Source: Prevotella melaninogenica (lineage in GTDB: Bacteria; Bacteroidota; Bacteroidia; Bacteroidales; Bacteroidaceae). Taken from it: a stretch of 64,000 nt of DNA. The stretch lies in NCBI RefSeq assembly GCF_013267595.1, contig NZ_CP054011.1:572147-636146 (forward strand), in the 5' to 3' direction. This document shows, piece after piece, positions 7,327 through 16,226 of this stretch (the first letter of the stretch is position 1; each line of letters starts with the position of its first letter). A program made the translations under genes and the position numbers. A model generated the notes under the pieces. It was given only the letters and a program-made list of their open reading frames with translations. It was not told the DNA's origin and made no database searches.

Positions 7327-9105
7327 TTAATGGATATTAGGATAAAATGGCAAACGTGCCTGAATTGCACTCTGTTGATCGATGGTCTTTAAGAGTTTGA
7401 ATGGCTCATAATAGTCTCCTAAGTTAACACGTAACTGTTGGCTGAGGTAATTATTAGGATTGGTTTGCTCCACCATTTGCTCCAAGAAGTTAGGCTCCTT
7501 TGGATAAGCACATGTTCTATAATTTGGTAGTTTAGCAAGTTGTGCAGCTTTTGCTACAGCAACATCCAATCCACCAAGCTGATCAACAAGTCCTATCTTT
7601 TGTGCATCTTGACCTGTAAACACATGTCCCTGTGCTACCTTCTCAACCTGTTCTTCAGTCATCTTACGTCCTTCTGCCACACGGTGACGGAAGAGTTTAT
7701 AGCCACGATTTATATATTGGCTAAGATATGACATTTCCTCTTCTGTGAAAGGACGAGCGCGTGTGCCAAAGTCTGCATATTTGTTGGTTTTCACCTCATC
7801 AAACTTTAAACCCAATTTTTCTCTTAGCAGACCGCTAACATCGGCGAACATACCAAAGATACCTATAGACCCTGTGATTGTAGTAGGCTCAGCAACAATC
7901 CAGTTGGCTGGAGCTGACATATAATAGCCACCAGAAGCAGCCATTCCACCCATACTAACCACGACAGGTTTCAGCTTCTTCAGTTCCATAATCTGATGCC
8001 AGATTTGCTCTGATGCATAAGCATCACCACCGCCAGAGTTGACACGTACGACAACAGCCTTAACATCTTTATCTTTTGCCAGCTTCTCCAAATCCTTGCA
8101 AACAACTTGTGCGTCAATCTGATGATCCTGTGAAAAAAGACCTCCTACAACACCATCAACAATGTCACCATAAGCATAGTAGACTGCAACTTCATTATCC
8201 TTATCACCTTGGTTTTTGTCCTCAGTGTTCACCATGTCAGCAATTGTAACCTGATTGATGTCTTTGTCAGTCTCAATACCTAACTGTTTTTTCACGATTT
8301 CCTTTATCTGGTCTGTATAAACTAAGCCATCAACGAGCTTTAATTTTACATATTCTTGTGGGTCAGCAAAGGTTATCATACTATCAGCGTATGCGTTCAG
8401 TTGTGCTACTGACAAACTTCTGCTTGCGCCAACTTCCTTTGTAATATTGCCCCAAATACTGTTTAAATAGGCTGATGTTTGTTCACGATTAGCATCACTC
8501 ATCTTGTCGCCAGTGAACATCTCGGTTGCGCTCTTGTAAGCACCAACCTTTACTACCTGCATCTTTACACCGAACTTCGCTAAGAGGTCCTTAATGAAAA
8601 CTGGTTTAGAAGCCAATCCGTGCCAGTCAATCTGTCCTTGTGGATTAAGATAAACCTTATCAGCAACAGATGACAAGTAGTATGTACCCTGTGTATAGGT
8701 GTCAGCGTAAGCAATAATCCACTTTCTACTCTTCTTAAAATCGAGTAGTGCTTTACGCAATGCCTGCATAGAAGCATATGAATCAGACGCAAACGCACCA
8801 GCTTCTATGTATATACCCTTTATTTTATCGTTGTCTTTAGCTTTTCTAATCCCTTCAAGCATATCGTCAAGACCCAAACTATTTATTTGAGAACCTTGTA
8901 GCTGACTAAGAAAATTGTTTTCACTTCTCTCTGACATCTGTCCTGAAAGATTCAATACAAGTACTGAGTTGTCTTCAGGTTCTTTGGTTGTATCCTGCGA
9001 TGCAATCATACCAGCAATAGTAAACAGTGCAAAGAGTCCTGTAACGATGCTAAACAACATCATTCCAAAGAAAGAAGCAAAAACAAATTTGAAAAATTGT
9101 TTCAT
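7327..9105 (-). CDS. sppA: Signal peptide peptidase SppA, 67K type
   Basis: SppA is a membrane-anchored Ser-Lys protease that degrades cleaved signal peptides. The 592-residue protein has one N-terminal membrane helix (about 8-33) and two tandem S49 domains. The candidate catalytic Lys is K191 in VGAYKSA and the candidate nucleophile is S391 in MAASGGYY, the arrangement found in the long, tetrameric SppA form. It heads the leftward cluster with lpxK, pnp and thiL and has a full consensus promoter (9135-9166). Its neighbours do not share its pathway. Confidence 0.95.
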   Translation of the reverse strand: MKQFFKFVFASFFGMMLFSIVTGLFALFTIAGMIASQDTTKEPEDNSVLVLNLSGQMSERSENNFLSQLQGSQINSLGLDDMLEGIRKAKDNDKIKGIYIEAGAFASDSYASMQALRKALLDFKKSRKWIIAYADTYTQGTYYLSSVADKVYLNPQGQIDWHGLASKPVFIKDLLAKFGVKMQVVKVGAYKSATEMFTGDKMSDANREQTSAYLNSIWGNITKEVGASRSLSVAQLNAYADSMITFADPQEYVKLKLVDGLVYTDQIKEIVKKQLGIETDKDINQVTIADMVNTEDKNQGDKDNEVAVYYAYGDIVDGVVGGLFSQDHQIDAQVVCKDLEKLAKDKDVKAVVVRVNSGGGDAYASEQIWHQIMELKKLKPVVVSMGGMAASGGYYMSAPANWIVAEPTTITGSIGIFGMFADVSGLLREKLGLKFDEVKTNKYADFGTRARPFTEEEMSYLSQYINRGYKLFRHRVAEGRKMTEEQVEKVAQGHVFTGQDAQKIGLVDQLGGLDVAVAKAAQLAKLPNYRTCAYPKEPNFLEQMVEQTNPNNYLSQQLRVNLGDYYEPFKLLKTIDQQSAIQARLPFYPNIH

Positions 9106-9134
9106 AAAGAGGTATATAATTACAGTTTATCTTG

Positions 9135-9166
9135 CAAAGATATATATAATAGATGTAAAAACCAAA
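9135..9166 (-). promoter_or_regulatory. Promoter of sppA
   Basis: On the minus strand TTTG (9163-9166) is followed after 20 bases by TATCTTTG (9135-9142). It is back to back with the glycerate kinase promoter. Confidence 0.75.
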
Positions 9167-9184
9167 TTATTCACGAATTCTTAA

Positions 9185-9192
9185 TAACTTTG
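9185..9192 (+). promoter_or_regulatory. -7 box of glycerate kinase
   Basis: TAACTTTG ends eight bases before the ATG at 9201, implying a leader of only a few bases. There is no clear -33 element. Confidence 0.55.
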
Positions 9193-9200
9193 CAGTCAAT

Positions 9201-10253
9201 ATGAAGCATATTATTTTAGCTATTGATAGTTTTAAAGGTTGCTTATCTTCTGTTGAAGCAGAAGATGCAGTAGAGCAAGGACTTCGTGAACGGTGGCAGG
9301 AAGTTAAGGTTGTAAAGGTTCCTGTCACGGATGGAGGAGATGGAATGTTAGAAGTCTTTTTACAGTTATTCGACTGTAAGGAGATTACTATTAATTGCCA
9401 CGATGCACTCATGCGTCCCATCCAAGCAAGCTATGCCATATGTGCAGATAATACGGTCGTCATAGAGACGGCTTTGTCGTGTGGTATAAATCTTCTTAAG
9501 CAACAGGAGTTGAACCCTTTACGAGCTACCACTTATGGATTAGGTGAACTCTTTGCAGATGCACTTCAAAGAGGGTTTAGAAAGTTTATTATCGGACTTG
9601 GAGGGTCGGCTACAAGCGATTGCGGACTTGGTATGTTAGCTGCTTTGAAAGACATTCTTGGGAAGAACTGGCGTGATAAATTTCTACGAGATTTAGATAT
9701 AACCTTAGCTTCAGATGTAAATAATCCTCTCTTTGGTGAACGTGGTGCTGCTGTCATTTTTGGTCCACAGAAGGGAGCGACACCAGAAATGATAGCTTGT
9801 TTGGATCGTCGAGCACGTACTTTTGCACGTATGGCTACTGCTCAGTTAGGTTTTGATTGTTCTTTGAATAACGGTGCTGGAGCTGCAGGTGGATTGGGGT
9901 ATGCTTTTATGCAGTTTATGAATGCCAAGATGATGTCTGGTGCAGATGTTCTTTTAGAAGCTGTCAATTTTAATTCACTTATAGAAGATGCAGATTTGAT
10001 TATAACAGGGGAGGGTAGTGCAGATAGTCAGACATTAATGGGAAAGATACCGATAAGGGTTTTAGAATATGGCCTTCGCAAGAATGTTCCTGTTATGCTT
10101 ATAGCTGGGAAGGTAAAGGATGCGGCAGCTTTACTTAAAGCAGGTTTCTCACAAGTTCAATGTATTACACCAACGGATATGATGCTTACAGAAGCAATGA
10201 AACCTACCGTTGCAAAAGAGAATATTCGAAAAGCTATTATACAGTTAAATTAA
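9201..10253 (+). CDS. Glycerate kinase
   Basis: The 350-residue protein belongs to the glycerate kinase family GarK/GlxK. These enzymes phosphorylate D-glycerate (usually to 2-phosphoglycerate) and feed it into glycolysis. Motifs are AIDSFKGCLSSVEA at the N-terminus, VTDGGDGMLE, the glycine-rich FIIGLGGSATSDCGLGML, GAGAAGGLGYA and ITGEGSADSQT. Length is slightly below the usual 370-380. It is a single-gene unit divergent from sppA with a very short or absent leader. I do not assign a symbol because garK and glxK are not separable by eye. Confidence 0.92.
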   Translation: MKHIILAIDSFKGCLSSVEAEDAVEQGLRERWQEVKVVKVPVTDGGDGMLEVFLQLFDCKEITINCHDALMRPIQASYAICADNTVVIETALSCGINLLKQQELNPLRATTYGLGELFADALQRGFRKFIIGLGGSATSDCGLGMLAALKDILGKNWRDKFLRDLDITLASDVNNPLFGERGAAVIFGPQKGATPEMIACLDRRARTFARMATAQLGFDCSLNNGAGAAGGLGYAFMQFMNAKMMSGADVLLEAVNFNSLIEDADLIITGEGSADSQTLMGKIPIRVLEYGLRKNVPVMLIAGKVKDAAALLKAGFSQVQCITPTDMMLTEAMKPTVAKENIRKAIIQLN

Positions 10254-10309
10254 GGTTTCCGATATGCGGAGTAATAAAGCAGACTAAAGTTAGTGATATA
10301 AGCATTGTT

Positions 10310-10428
10310 GTTTTAATTTTATTTTGCTGTCACTTTTAACACTTCATATAAAGGTACTGCAAATCAATGATTTATAGGCTCTTTTTGGATGACATCAGTG
10401 ACAGGAAAATATATTTTTAATAAATTGT
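10310..10428 (+). repeat. CTGTCAC-ended repeat, copy 1
   Basis: Its first 32 bases are identical to those at 60494-60525 and include TTTTGCTGTCACTTTTAACA. It ends with AGTGACAGGAAAA, so CTGTCACT and AGTGACAG form inverted ends. The middle differs between copies. Confidence 0.65.
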
Positions 10429-10810
10429 TTTGTTCTGCAAACTTTATTCATCGTATCGATTAATTCATCGGCAATCCGCTCAATGCGGAGGGCTGGCTTG
10501 ATAACGAAGATTCATGTAAGCGTTTGATTATCAGTAAGTGTACCTTGTAATCATACTGAAATGTGGGTAAAATTCCTTACTCAATGATTGGACACAAGTG
10601 TTATTATAAGAAGAGAGACATTACGGATTTACTGAACACTAAAATACCTGTTTATTCCCGAAATCAATGCCTCTTAAAATGAAGAAGATTCCGATAATCT
10701 CAAAGAGATAATCGAAGTCAACTACCGTGAAGTAAAACAATAAATACTATTGCTGTAGATTTTTAGATTAAACGAATCAAAAAAGAGTCAATGTTTAGTA
10801 ATCTTACTAA
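10429..10810. other. Gene-free stretch
   Basis: No supported gene, tRNA or promoter is seen between the two repeats that border it. Confidence 0.4.
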
Positions 10811-11002
10811 AGCCCAATCGGTCATTAGACCACAATATGTATAATTCTTATTACTATGGTATTGTTTCCTAACATCTTTTATTTTCTTATCGGCATCTTG
10901 TGTATCTTTGTAACTTGACGTAGCCCGTTACGCCTGCGTTACAAAGCCAAACAATCTGCTCAATAATAAAATATGTTTAGTCTCTAATGATCGATGTGGG
11001 TT
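10811..11002 (+). repeat. MITE-like repeat, near-full copy A
   Basis: It runs from CCCAATCGGTCATTAGACC to TCTCTAATGATCGATGTGGG and aligns over its length with 14041-14240. It carries the inner hairpin CGTAGC-CC-GTTACG with one G-T wobble. Confidence 0.85.
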
Positions 11003-11070
11003 AAAGGATGATAAGTAATAATTGCTATAAAATGTATCTCTGATAAACTTGAAAAAAATATTGTATATTC

Positions 11071-11784
11071 TTATTTGTTTTTTGATGTTTTTGCAATACT
11101 ATGCTTAAATTGTTTCCAATCCTTCTTATTAGTCCAAGCCCACCTTTTCTTTTTAATTGGGAACAAAGATGGAGAAGGAAGTGTTTTAGCTGGAATAAAT
11201 TCAAATATCCTGTTCCGAACACAAGTATCGTTTTCATTTTTATTTCCAGATATATAAGTTTCATCTAAAAGTAGTAGATGGCTGCAATCAATGATTTTAT
11301 ACCTCAGTAATACCAGTTCTGTGCGTAGTAAATAAAATATATACGTCGTTACACAGATAGTATCTTCTTTTAGTTTATAATACCCACTCCTCATAAGATA
11401 TATGTTATTCAAAGGAGTACACTCCTTATCCAATTCCATATTAGCTCTCTTATAATGCTCATTGGCAGAAAAATCCTTTTCTACAGCATTAAAAAGAATA
11501 TTTCCGTATGTTCCGTCCTCATAAAGGATAAAAGGATTATACCCTGCAAGCGTCGACGTGCCACTCTTGTTAATGATGGAATAACTTCCTACAGCAGCAG
11601 AATTGGTGCTATCATTAACTAAAGAATAGTAGCCTTTTATGTTCACTTTTGTAGCTATCCCTGTATTGGTGTTTGCTCGAAAACCATTGTATACAAGAGT
11701 TTTCTCGTACCGATTAGGGAAGAAACTCAAGCAACTCGTTAAAGTTACAGATGCTATAATGGCAGTAAAAACATATTTTCTCAT
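11071..11784 (-). CDS. Hypothetical lipoprotein
   Basis: I do not recognise a family. From the ATG at 11784 the product has 237 residues and begins MRKYVFTAIIASVTLTSC, a lipoprotein signal with the lipobox LTSC, so it should be anchored in the inner or outer membrane. The remainder is polar, with tyrosine-rich stretches and a basic C-terminus (FPIKKKRWAWTNKKDWKQFK). A longer frame begins at 11826. I reject that start because a full promoter (TTTG, 20 bases, TACTTTTG at 11796-11803) ends 11 bases before 11784 and overlaps the extension. It lies alone among repeats. Confidence 0.6.
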   Translation of the reverse strand: MRKYVFTAIIASVTLTSCLSFFPNRYEKTLVYNGFRANTNTGIATKVNIKGYYSLVNDSTNSAAVGSYSIINKSGTSTLAGYNPFILYEDGTYGNILFNAVEKDFSANEHYKRANMELDKECTPLNNIYLMRSGYYKLKEDTICVTTYIFYLLRTELVLLRYKIIDCSHLLLLDETYISGNKNENDTCVRNRIFEFIPAKTLPSPSLFPIKKKRWAWTNKKDWKQFKHSIAKTSKNK

Positions 11785-11795
11785 AACGATATGAG

Positions 11796-11827
11796 CAAAA
11801 GTATATAACATTCTTGAGAAATCCAAA
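11796..11827 (-). promoter_or_regulatory. Promoter of the lipoprotein gene
   Basis: On the minus strand TTTG (11824-11827) and TACTTTTG (11796-11803) are 20 bases apart. It decides the start at 11784. Confidence 0.7.
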
Positions 11828-12230
11828 GAAATCGGAATTTATTTTGAAGATTATTTGTTTTATTGTACATCTTGCATTTTATAATTATTTGAGAAGCTTT
11901 ATTTTCATAGTTACAACACTCTATTAAAATCGATTTATCCTACAGAAAGGTTTTGGTTACCAGAATGTTGTCGGTATTAACACCTCGATGAAAAACTGCT
12001 TTGAAGTGATTCCCTAACGAAGATGTAAGAAACTCAATGTTTATAGTTCGGATTCTTCTCGTCCACTTCGTTTTCTACGAGAAAATTGTTATCGTTGCGG
12101 CATTGATAGAAGATTCTTTGGGGCATTGAAGAATAAGGAGAGGGAAAGAAACCCGTTTGTTTTTATTCATCGACTCTTTGATATATACCTTCTCAAACTT
12201 CTATTAAACCGTATTTTACTGTTTGTGAAA
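11828..12230. other. Gene-free stretch
   Basis: No supported gene or RNA is seen. It leads into the palindrome array at 12231-12312. Confidence 0.4.
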
Positions 12231-12312
12231 TGATTTGGTGCAGAGGGACAGCACATATTGTGCGGAGGGTTAGCACATCTTGTGCGGGCGGTGAACACCA
12301 ATGGTGCGGACG
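12231..12312. repeat. 22-base-period palindrome array 1
   Basis: Palindromes GCACATATTGTGC (12251-12263), GCACATCTTGTGC (12273-12285) and CACCAATGGTG (12296-12306) have centres at 12257, 12279 and 12301, exactly 22 bases apart. Spacers are G-rich (GGAGGGTTA, GGGCGGTGA). A decayed half-site (TTTGGTGC) precedes them. Confidence 0.85.
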
Positions 12313-12520
12313 GTTACGATGTACAGATTTACTAAGCATAAGAAAACTTGTTTATTACGAATAGGTCTAAAAGAGAGTAGGGGTTTGCGTCGTAAAAATC
12401 TATAGTAGTATTACTCGAAAAGTCTGATGAGCTTTTTACTATTGAGAACAAAGTTCTATAATTATTAAGCTAAAGATTTGATTTTTAGCAGCGTAATTTT
12501 CCTATACGGATAATAAATTG

Positions 12521-12528
12521 TACCTTTG
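12521..12528 (+). promoter_or_regulatory. -7 box of the exporter gene
   Basis: TACCTTTG lies 31 bases before the ATG at 12560. Confidence 0.6.
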
Positions 12529-12559
12529 CAAAAGTTTTAAAGTTTAAAGATTGTTTTGT

Positions 12560-13975
12560 ATGGACGAAAAACAGATGGATTGTTCCAAGAAAACCCTTCG
12601 TAGAAAACTCGATTTGCTCCTTCGTACAGGGCAAATTCTTATGGAAAGTTCTGCTGATACGAGTCGTGTGAAGCGAAATATGGAGCGTACAGCAGCTTAT
12701 TTGGGACTTCCCAAAGAGAATCTGCACATGAACATTGATTATTATATGTTGCAGGTGAATGTTAGTGACGAATATCATAGTTTTTCTAAGATGCAGCGTT
12801 GTGATAAGCATGTAATTAATATGCTTGCTATTCAGGAAGTTTCAAAACTCTCATGGCGTGCTATTCAAAAGGACTATTCGTTAGACAAGTATGAAGAGGA
12901 ACTTGAAAAGATTGCTAATGGTAAACACTATTACAAGGATTGGATAATTGCTATTGGTGCAGGACTTGCTTGTGGTGGATTCTGTATTCAGTTCGGTTGT
13001 GATTGGACAGCTTTCTTCTATGCTTCTATTGCTGCTATATTGGGTAATCGTCTTCGTATGTTCTTGAATCATTCTGGTTCTAATCTTTATGCTAACTTTG
13101 CTGTTGCGGCTTTTGTTAGTACAATTCTTGCATGGTTGTCGTCTTTTCTCTCTACACCTACCGTTCAAGCAGCGCTACCAGAGTTCCTTCGTCCAATTCT
13201 GTTTACAGAAACTCCTTGGCATCCACTCTTAGCTTGTGCCCTTTATATTGTTCCAGGAGTCCCTTTAATAAACGCTGTTAATGACTTGTTAGACAATCAT
13301 ATAAACACGGGATTAGTCCGTGCAATGAACACGCTTCTTATTGTCATAGCAATGTCATTTGGTATTATGTTGGCAATTAAATGTGGTAGCTTTGATGGTT
13401 TTGCAAAAGACCTCCCTACTATTCCTCATCACTCTTTCTATGTCTATGCTGTTGCTGCTGCAATTTCTGCTATGGGCTTTGCAACTATTTATAATATTCC
13501 ATATCGTTTAATGCCTTGGATTGCGGTTGGAGGTATAATCTGTGTTTGTACGCGTAACTTCGTTTTCCTTGACCCTTCAACAGGAAATGCTGGTCTTGGA
13601 CTTGGAATAGTTGTTGGTTCACTTTGTGGCTCGGCATTGATATCTATCATTAATATTAAGGCTGTCCATATTCTCCATACACCACATCAGTGTATCACTA
13701 TTCCTGCTGTTATCCCTATCGTTCCAGGTGTGTTAATGTATCGTGCACTTTATGGTTTTATGGGGATGCAGGGTGTTGTTGGAGAAGTAACGCATGCTAT
13801 GTCTTTTGCAATCAATGGTTCGTTAGTCTTAGTTTGTATTGCTCTTGGTGTTGCTATTCCTAACATTTTTGCGAAGAAATGGATTGCGCCACATCGCAAG
13901 GCAAAGCTACAACGTATGATTGATGAGCGTCGCCAGCGTGGTAAGTTCGTTGATTTGCATCAGTATAATATATAA
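12560..13975 (+). CDS. ThrE-family threonine/serine exporter
   Basis: The 471-residue protein has a soluble N-terminal half starting KLDLLLRTGQILMESSADTSRVKRNMER, typical of the DUF1212/ThrE N-domain. After it come about ten membrane helices from residue ~130 onward, including the paired repeats ending in VPGVPLINAVNDLL and IVPGVLMYRALYG. Fused ThrE proteins export threonine and serine, driven by ion gradients. Substrate here is inferred from family only. I prefer the ATG at 12560 to an in-frame TTG at 12551 because of the promoter distance. It is a single-gene unit with its own terminator; palindrome array 1 lies upstream and a full MITE-like copy downstream. Confidence 0.88.
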   Translation: MDEKQMDCSKKTLRRKLDLLLRTGQILMESSADTSRVKRNMERTAAYLGLPKENLHMNIDYYMLQVNVSDEYHSFSKMQRCDKHVINMLAIQEVSKLSWRAIQKDYSLDKYEEELEKIANGKHYYKDWIIAIGAGLACGGFCIQFGCDWTAFFYASIAAILGNRLRMFLNHSGSNLYANFAVAAFVSTILAWLSSFLSTPTVQAALPEFLRPILFTETPWHPLLACALYIVPGVPLINAVNDLLDNHINTGLVRAMNTLLIVIAMSFGIMLAIKCGSFDGFAKDLPTIPHHSFYVYAVAAAISAMGFATIYNIPYRLMPWIAVGGIICVCTRNFVFLDPSTGNAGLGLGIVVGSLCGSALISIINIKAVHILHTPHQCITIPAVIPIVPGVLMYRALYGFMGMQGVVGEVTHAMSFAINGSLVLVCIALGVAIPNIFAKKWIAPHRKAKLQRMIDERRQRGKFVDLHQYNI

Positions 13976-14001
13976 TAGAGAAATCATTATAAAACGATAT
14001 T

Positions 14002-14042
14002 ATGAGGATGAAACTGTTGTAAGTTTCATCCTCATTTTGTTT
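14002..14042 (+). terminator. Intrinsic terminator of the exporter gene
   Basis: A 14-base perfect stem (14002-14015 with 14022-14035) and the tail TTTGTTT follow the stop codon. Confidence 0.85.
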
Positions 14043-14240
14043 AACCCAAATCGGTCATTAGACCACAATGTTTCAGGAATTCTTGTTTTGTGTTGTTTCC
14101 TAACATCTTTTATTTTCTTATCGGCATCTTGTCCGTCTTTTTAACTTGACGTAGCCCGCTACGCCTGCGTTCCAAAGCCAAACAATCTGTTCGATAATAA
14201 AACAAAATATGTTTAGGCTCTAATGATCGAATTGGGTTAA
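14041..14240 (+). repeat. MITE-like repeat, full copy B
   Basis: This 200-base element has inverted ends of 22 bases with three mismatches (left TTAACCCAAATCGGTCATTA, right mirrored at 14219-14240). The centre carries the perfect hairpin CGTAGC-CC-GCTACG at about 14149-14162. No reading frame is seen. It is the reference copy for the fragments at 3731, 10811, 19923, 36006 and 58219. Confidence 0.85.
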
Positions 14241-14442
14241 ATTATATAAGTTGATTAGGCTTCAAAGGCGTCTGAATTTACTTATCTGGAGCGAAAGATA
14301 ATTATAAAGACATAAAAATAATTGCTTCCTTTTAGAACCATGTCATTTTGTAATTCTCATATTATCATGTAGTTATACTAAACTTTCAGCCTGATGGCAT
14401 AATATTATCGACTGATTTATAACTAAAAAAAAGATAGAAAAG

Positions 14443-14474
14443 TTTGGTTAATTCGCAAAAAAGTAATACCTTTG
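14443..14474 (+). promoter_or_regulatory. Promoter of the tRNA-Lys pair
   Basis: TTTG (14443-14446), 20 bases, then TACCTTTG (14467-14474). This is a full consensus match 20 bases before the first tRNA. Confidence 0.8.
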
Positions 14475-14494
14475 CACTCGCAAAAACGAAATGA

Positions 14495-14567
14495 GCACCC
14501 TTAGCTCAGTTGGTAGAGCAACTGACTCTTAATCAGTGGGTCTAGGGTTCGAGTCCCTAAGGGTGTA
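14495..14567 (+). tRNA. tRNA-Lys (CTT), copy 1
   Basis: A 73-base cloverleaf has acceptor GCACCCT/AGGGTGT (with a G1-T72 wobble) and A73. The anticodon stem is ACTGA/TCAGT and the loop CTCTTAA gives anticodon CTT. CCA is not encoded. It lies 39 bases before a near-identical copy. Confidence 0.96.
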
Positions 14568-14606
14568 CAAGAATTGATTTCTAACCCAAGTCTTTTCGTT
14601 TAGCAT

Positions 14607-14679
14607 GCACCCTTAGCTCAGTTGGTAGAGCAACTGACTCTTAATCAGTGGGTCTAGGGTTCGAATCCCTAAGGGTGTA
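14607..14679 (+). tRNA. tRNA-Lys (CTT), copy 2
   Basis: It is identical to copy 1 except for one T-loop base (TTCGAATCCC instead of TTCGAGTCCC). It shares the promoter at 14443-14474 and ends in the hairpin at 14684-14710. Confidence 0.96.
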
Positions 14680-14683
14680 CAAG

Positions 14684-14717
14684 AAGGATTTCCTAATAAA
14701 GGAAATCCTTTTTATTT
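14684..14717 (+). terminator. Terminator of the tRNA-Lys pair
   Basis: AAGGATTTCC/GGAAATCCTT (14684-14693 with 14701-14710) is followed by TTTATTT. Confidence 0.85.
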
Positions 14718-14762
14718 ATCTAATTTCTTTTTATATCTGCGGTATAATTCAATTATTTTGTG

Positions 14763-14770
14763 TAAGTTTG
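14763..14770 (+). promoter_or_regulatory. -7 box of the protease gene
   Basis: TAAGTTTG ends six bases before the ATG at 14777 and rules out the longer frame that would run through the second tRNA. Confidence 0.6.
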
Positions 14771-14776
14771 CAGATT

Positions 14777-16198
14777 ATGAAACAAACTTATCTCAGAAAT
14801 TATATTATATTCCTATTTATACTGGTCAGCGCTACTTTATTAGCTTCTAATAAGAGTGGTGGCTTGATAAGTTACCCAGGAGGAAAGTGTTATATGTTCC
14901 GTGTTACTTTAAAAGATAAGAATGGGACACCTTATTCCTTGGATAAACCAGAGAAATTTCTCTCAAAAGCTTCTCTTCTTCGACGTGAACGTCAGGGATT
15001 AAAGCTTGATTCGACAGACCTACCGGTATCACCTGATTATATTCAACAGATAAAGAAGAGAGGTGGTAAGGTTGTTGCTGTGAGTAAATGGAATAACTCT
15101 GTTCTTGTGCGTGGCAATAATCGCCAAACGTTAGAAGACTTAAAAGTATTGTCTTTTGTGAAAGATAGTAAGCTGGTATTTGTCTCTCCAGACTCTATCC
15201 GTCCACTTTCTCAACGTGTTCGTTATAATTCTGAACTTCAATCTCTTGATTCTACGGTTCACGACTACTATGGTATGGGTAAGGGGCAAATTGAGAGTTT
15301 GAATGGTAGAAAGCTGCACAACCTTGGTTTTATGGGACAAGGCATGACTATCGCAGTGTTGGATGCAGGATTTATGAATGTGGATAAGATTGCTGCCTTT
15401 AGGAATCTCAATATAAAAGGTACACATAACTTTGTTGCAGGGTACGATAATGATGTCTATAAAGAGATGGATCATGGTACTAAAACTTTGTCAACAATAG
15501 CGATGAATCAGCCTACGGTGTTTGTGGGTACTGCTCCTAAAGCCGATTTCTGGTTGCTTCGTACGGAAGACTATTCGACAGAAAGCCTTGCAGAAGAAGA
15601 TTTTTGGATAGCTGCAGTTGAGTTTTCTGATTCTGTAGGTGTTGATATCATTAGTTCATCTTTGGGTTATCACGGCTTTGATGACATATCTATGAACTAT
15701 CGTTACTCAGATTTAAATGGGCGAACTGCAGCAATTTCTCAAGCAGCATCACGTTTGGCAAGTAAGGGAATGATACTTGTAAATAGTGCAGGTAATGATG
15801 GTATGGGAACTTGGAAGAAGATTAATGTTCCTGCTGATGCACATGATATTCTTACCGTGGGAGCAGTTTCTCTTGATGAAGTTAATGCCCCTTTTTCATC
15901 AATAGGGCCTACAGCTGATGGGCGTATTAAGCCAGATGTAATGGCTTACGGATGTCCAACAAATGTCGTATCGGGTAGGGGATATATCATACCAGACAAT
16001 GGAACGTCGTTCGCTTGTCCACTTATTGCAGGTATGGTAGCCTGTTTGTGGCAGGCATGCCCTAATAAATCTGCAAAAGAGATAATAGATATTGTTCGTC
16101 AATCGGGAAATAATTGTCAATCTCCTGACAATATAATGGGATATGGTATACCTGACTTTTGGTCAGCCTATCAGTCAGCAACTCGTTATAATCAGTAG
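14777..16198 (+). CDS. Subtilisin-like (S8) serine protease
   Basis: The 473-residue protein has a hydrophobic N-terminal segment (YIIFLFILVSATLLAS) consistent with export. A pro-region of about 120 residues follows, then a subtilase domain. The catalytic triad is D196 (VLDAGF), H233 (DHGTKTLS) and S411 (NGTSFACPLIAG). N340 in SAGND is the oxyanion residue. S8 proteases of Bacteroidetes are usually secreted or surface proteins that degrade host or competitor proteins. No type IX sorting domain is visible at the C-terminus, which ends soon after the catalytic Ser region. The reading frame is open upstream to 14648, but that overlaps tRNA-Lys copy 2; the promoter box supports 14777. Confidence 0.9.
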   Translation: MKQTYLRNYIIFLFILVSATLLASNKSGGLISYPGGKCYMFRVTLKDKNGTPYSLDKPEKFLSKASLLRRERQGLKLDSTDLPVSPDYIQQIKKRGGKVVAVSKWNNSVLVRGNNRQTLEDLKVLSFVKDSKLVFVSPDSIRPLSQRVRYNSELQSLDSTVHDYYGMGKGQIESLNGRKLHNLGFMGQGMTIAVLDAGFMNVDKIAAFRNLNIKGTHNFVAGYDNDVYKEMDHGTKTLSTIAMNQPTVFVGTAPKADFWLLRTEDYSTESLAEEDFWIAAVEFSDSVGVDIISSSLGYHGFDDISMNYRYSDLNGRTAAISQAASRLASKGMILVNSAGNDGMGTWKKINVPADAHDILTVGAVSLDEVNAPFSSIGPTADGRIKPDVMAYGCPTNVVSGRGYIIPDNGTSFACPLIAGMVACLWQACPNKSAKEIIDIVRQSGNNCQSPDNIMGYGIPDFWSAYQSATRYNQ

Positions 16199-16226
16199 TG
16201 GTTAGTGAAACATATATTTCTAAAAG

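Noticed and set aside
11785..11826. Longer start for the lipoprotein
   Set aside because: It overlaps a full promoter and would place 14 extra residues before a normal lipoprotein signal.
14648..14776. Longer N-terminus for the subtilisin-like protease
   Set aside because: The open frame runs through the second tRNA-Lys and its terminator; the promoter box at 14763-14770 and a signal-like segment support the ATG at 14777.
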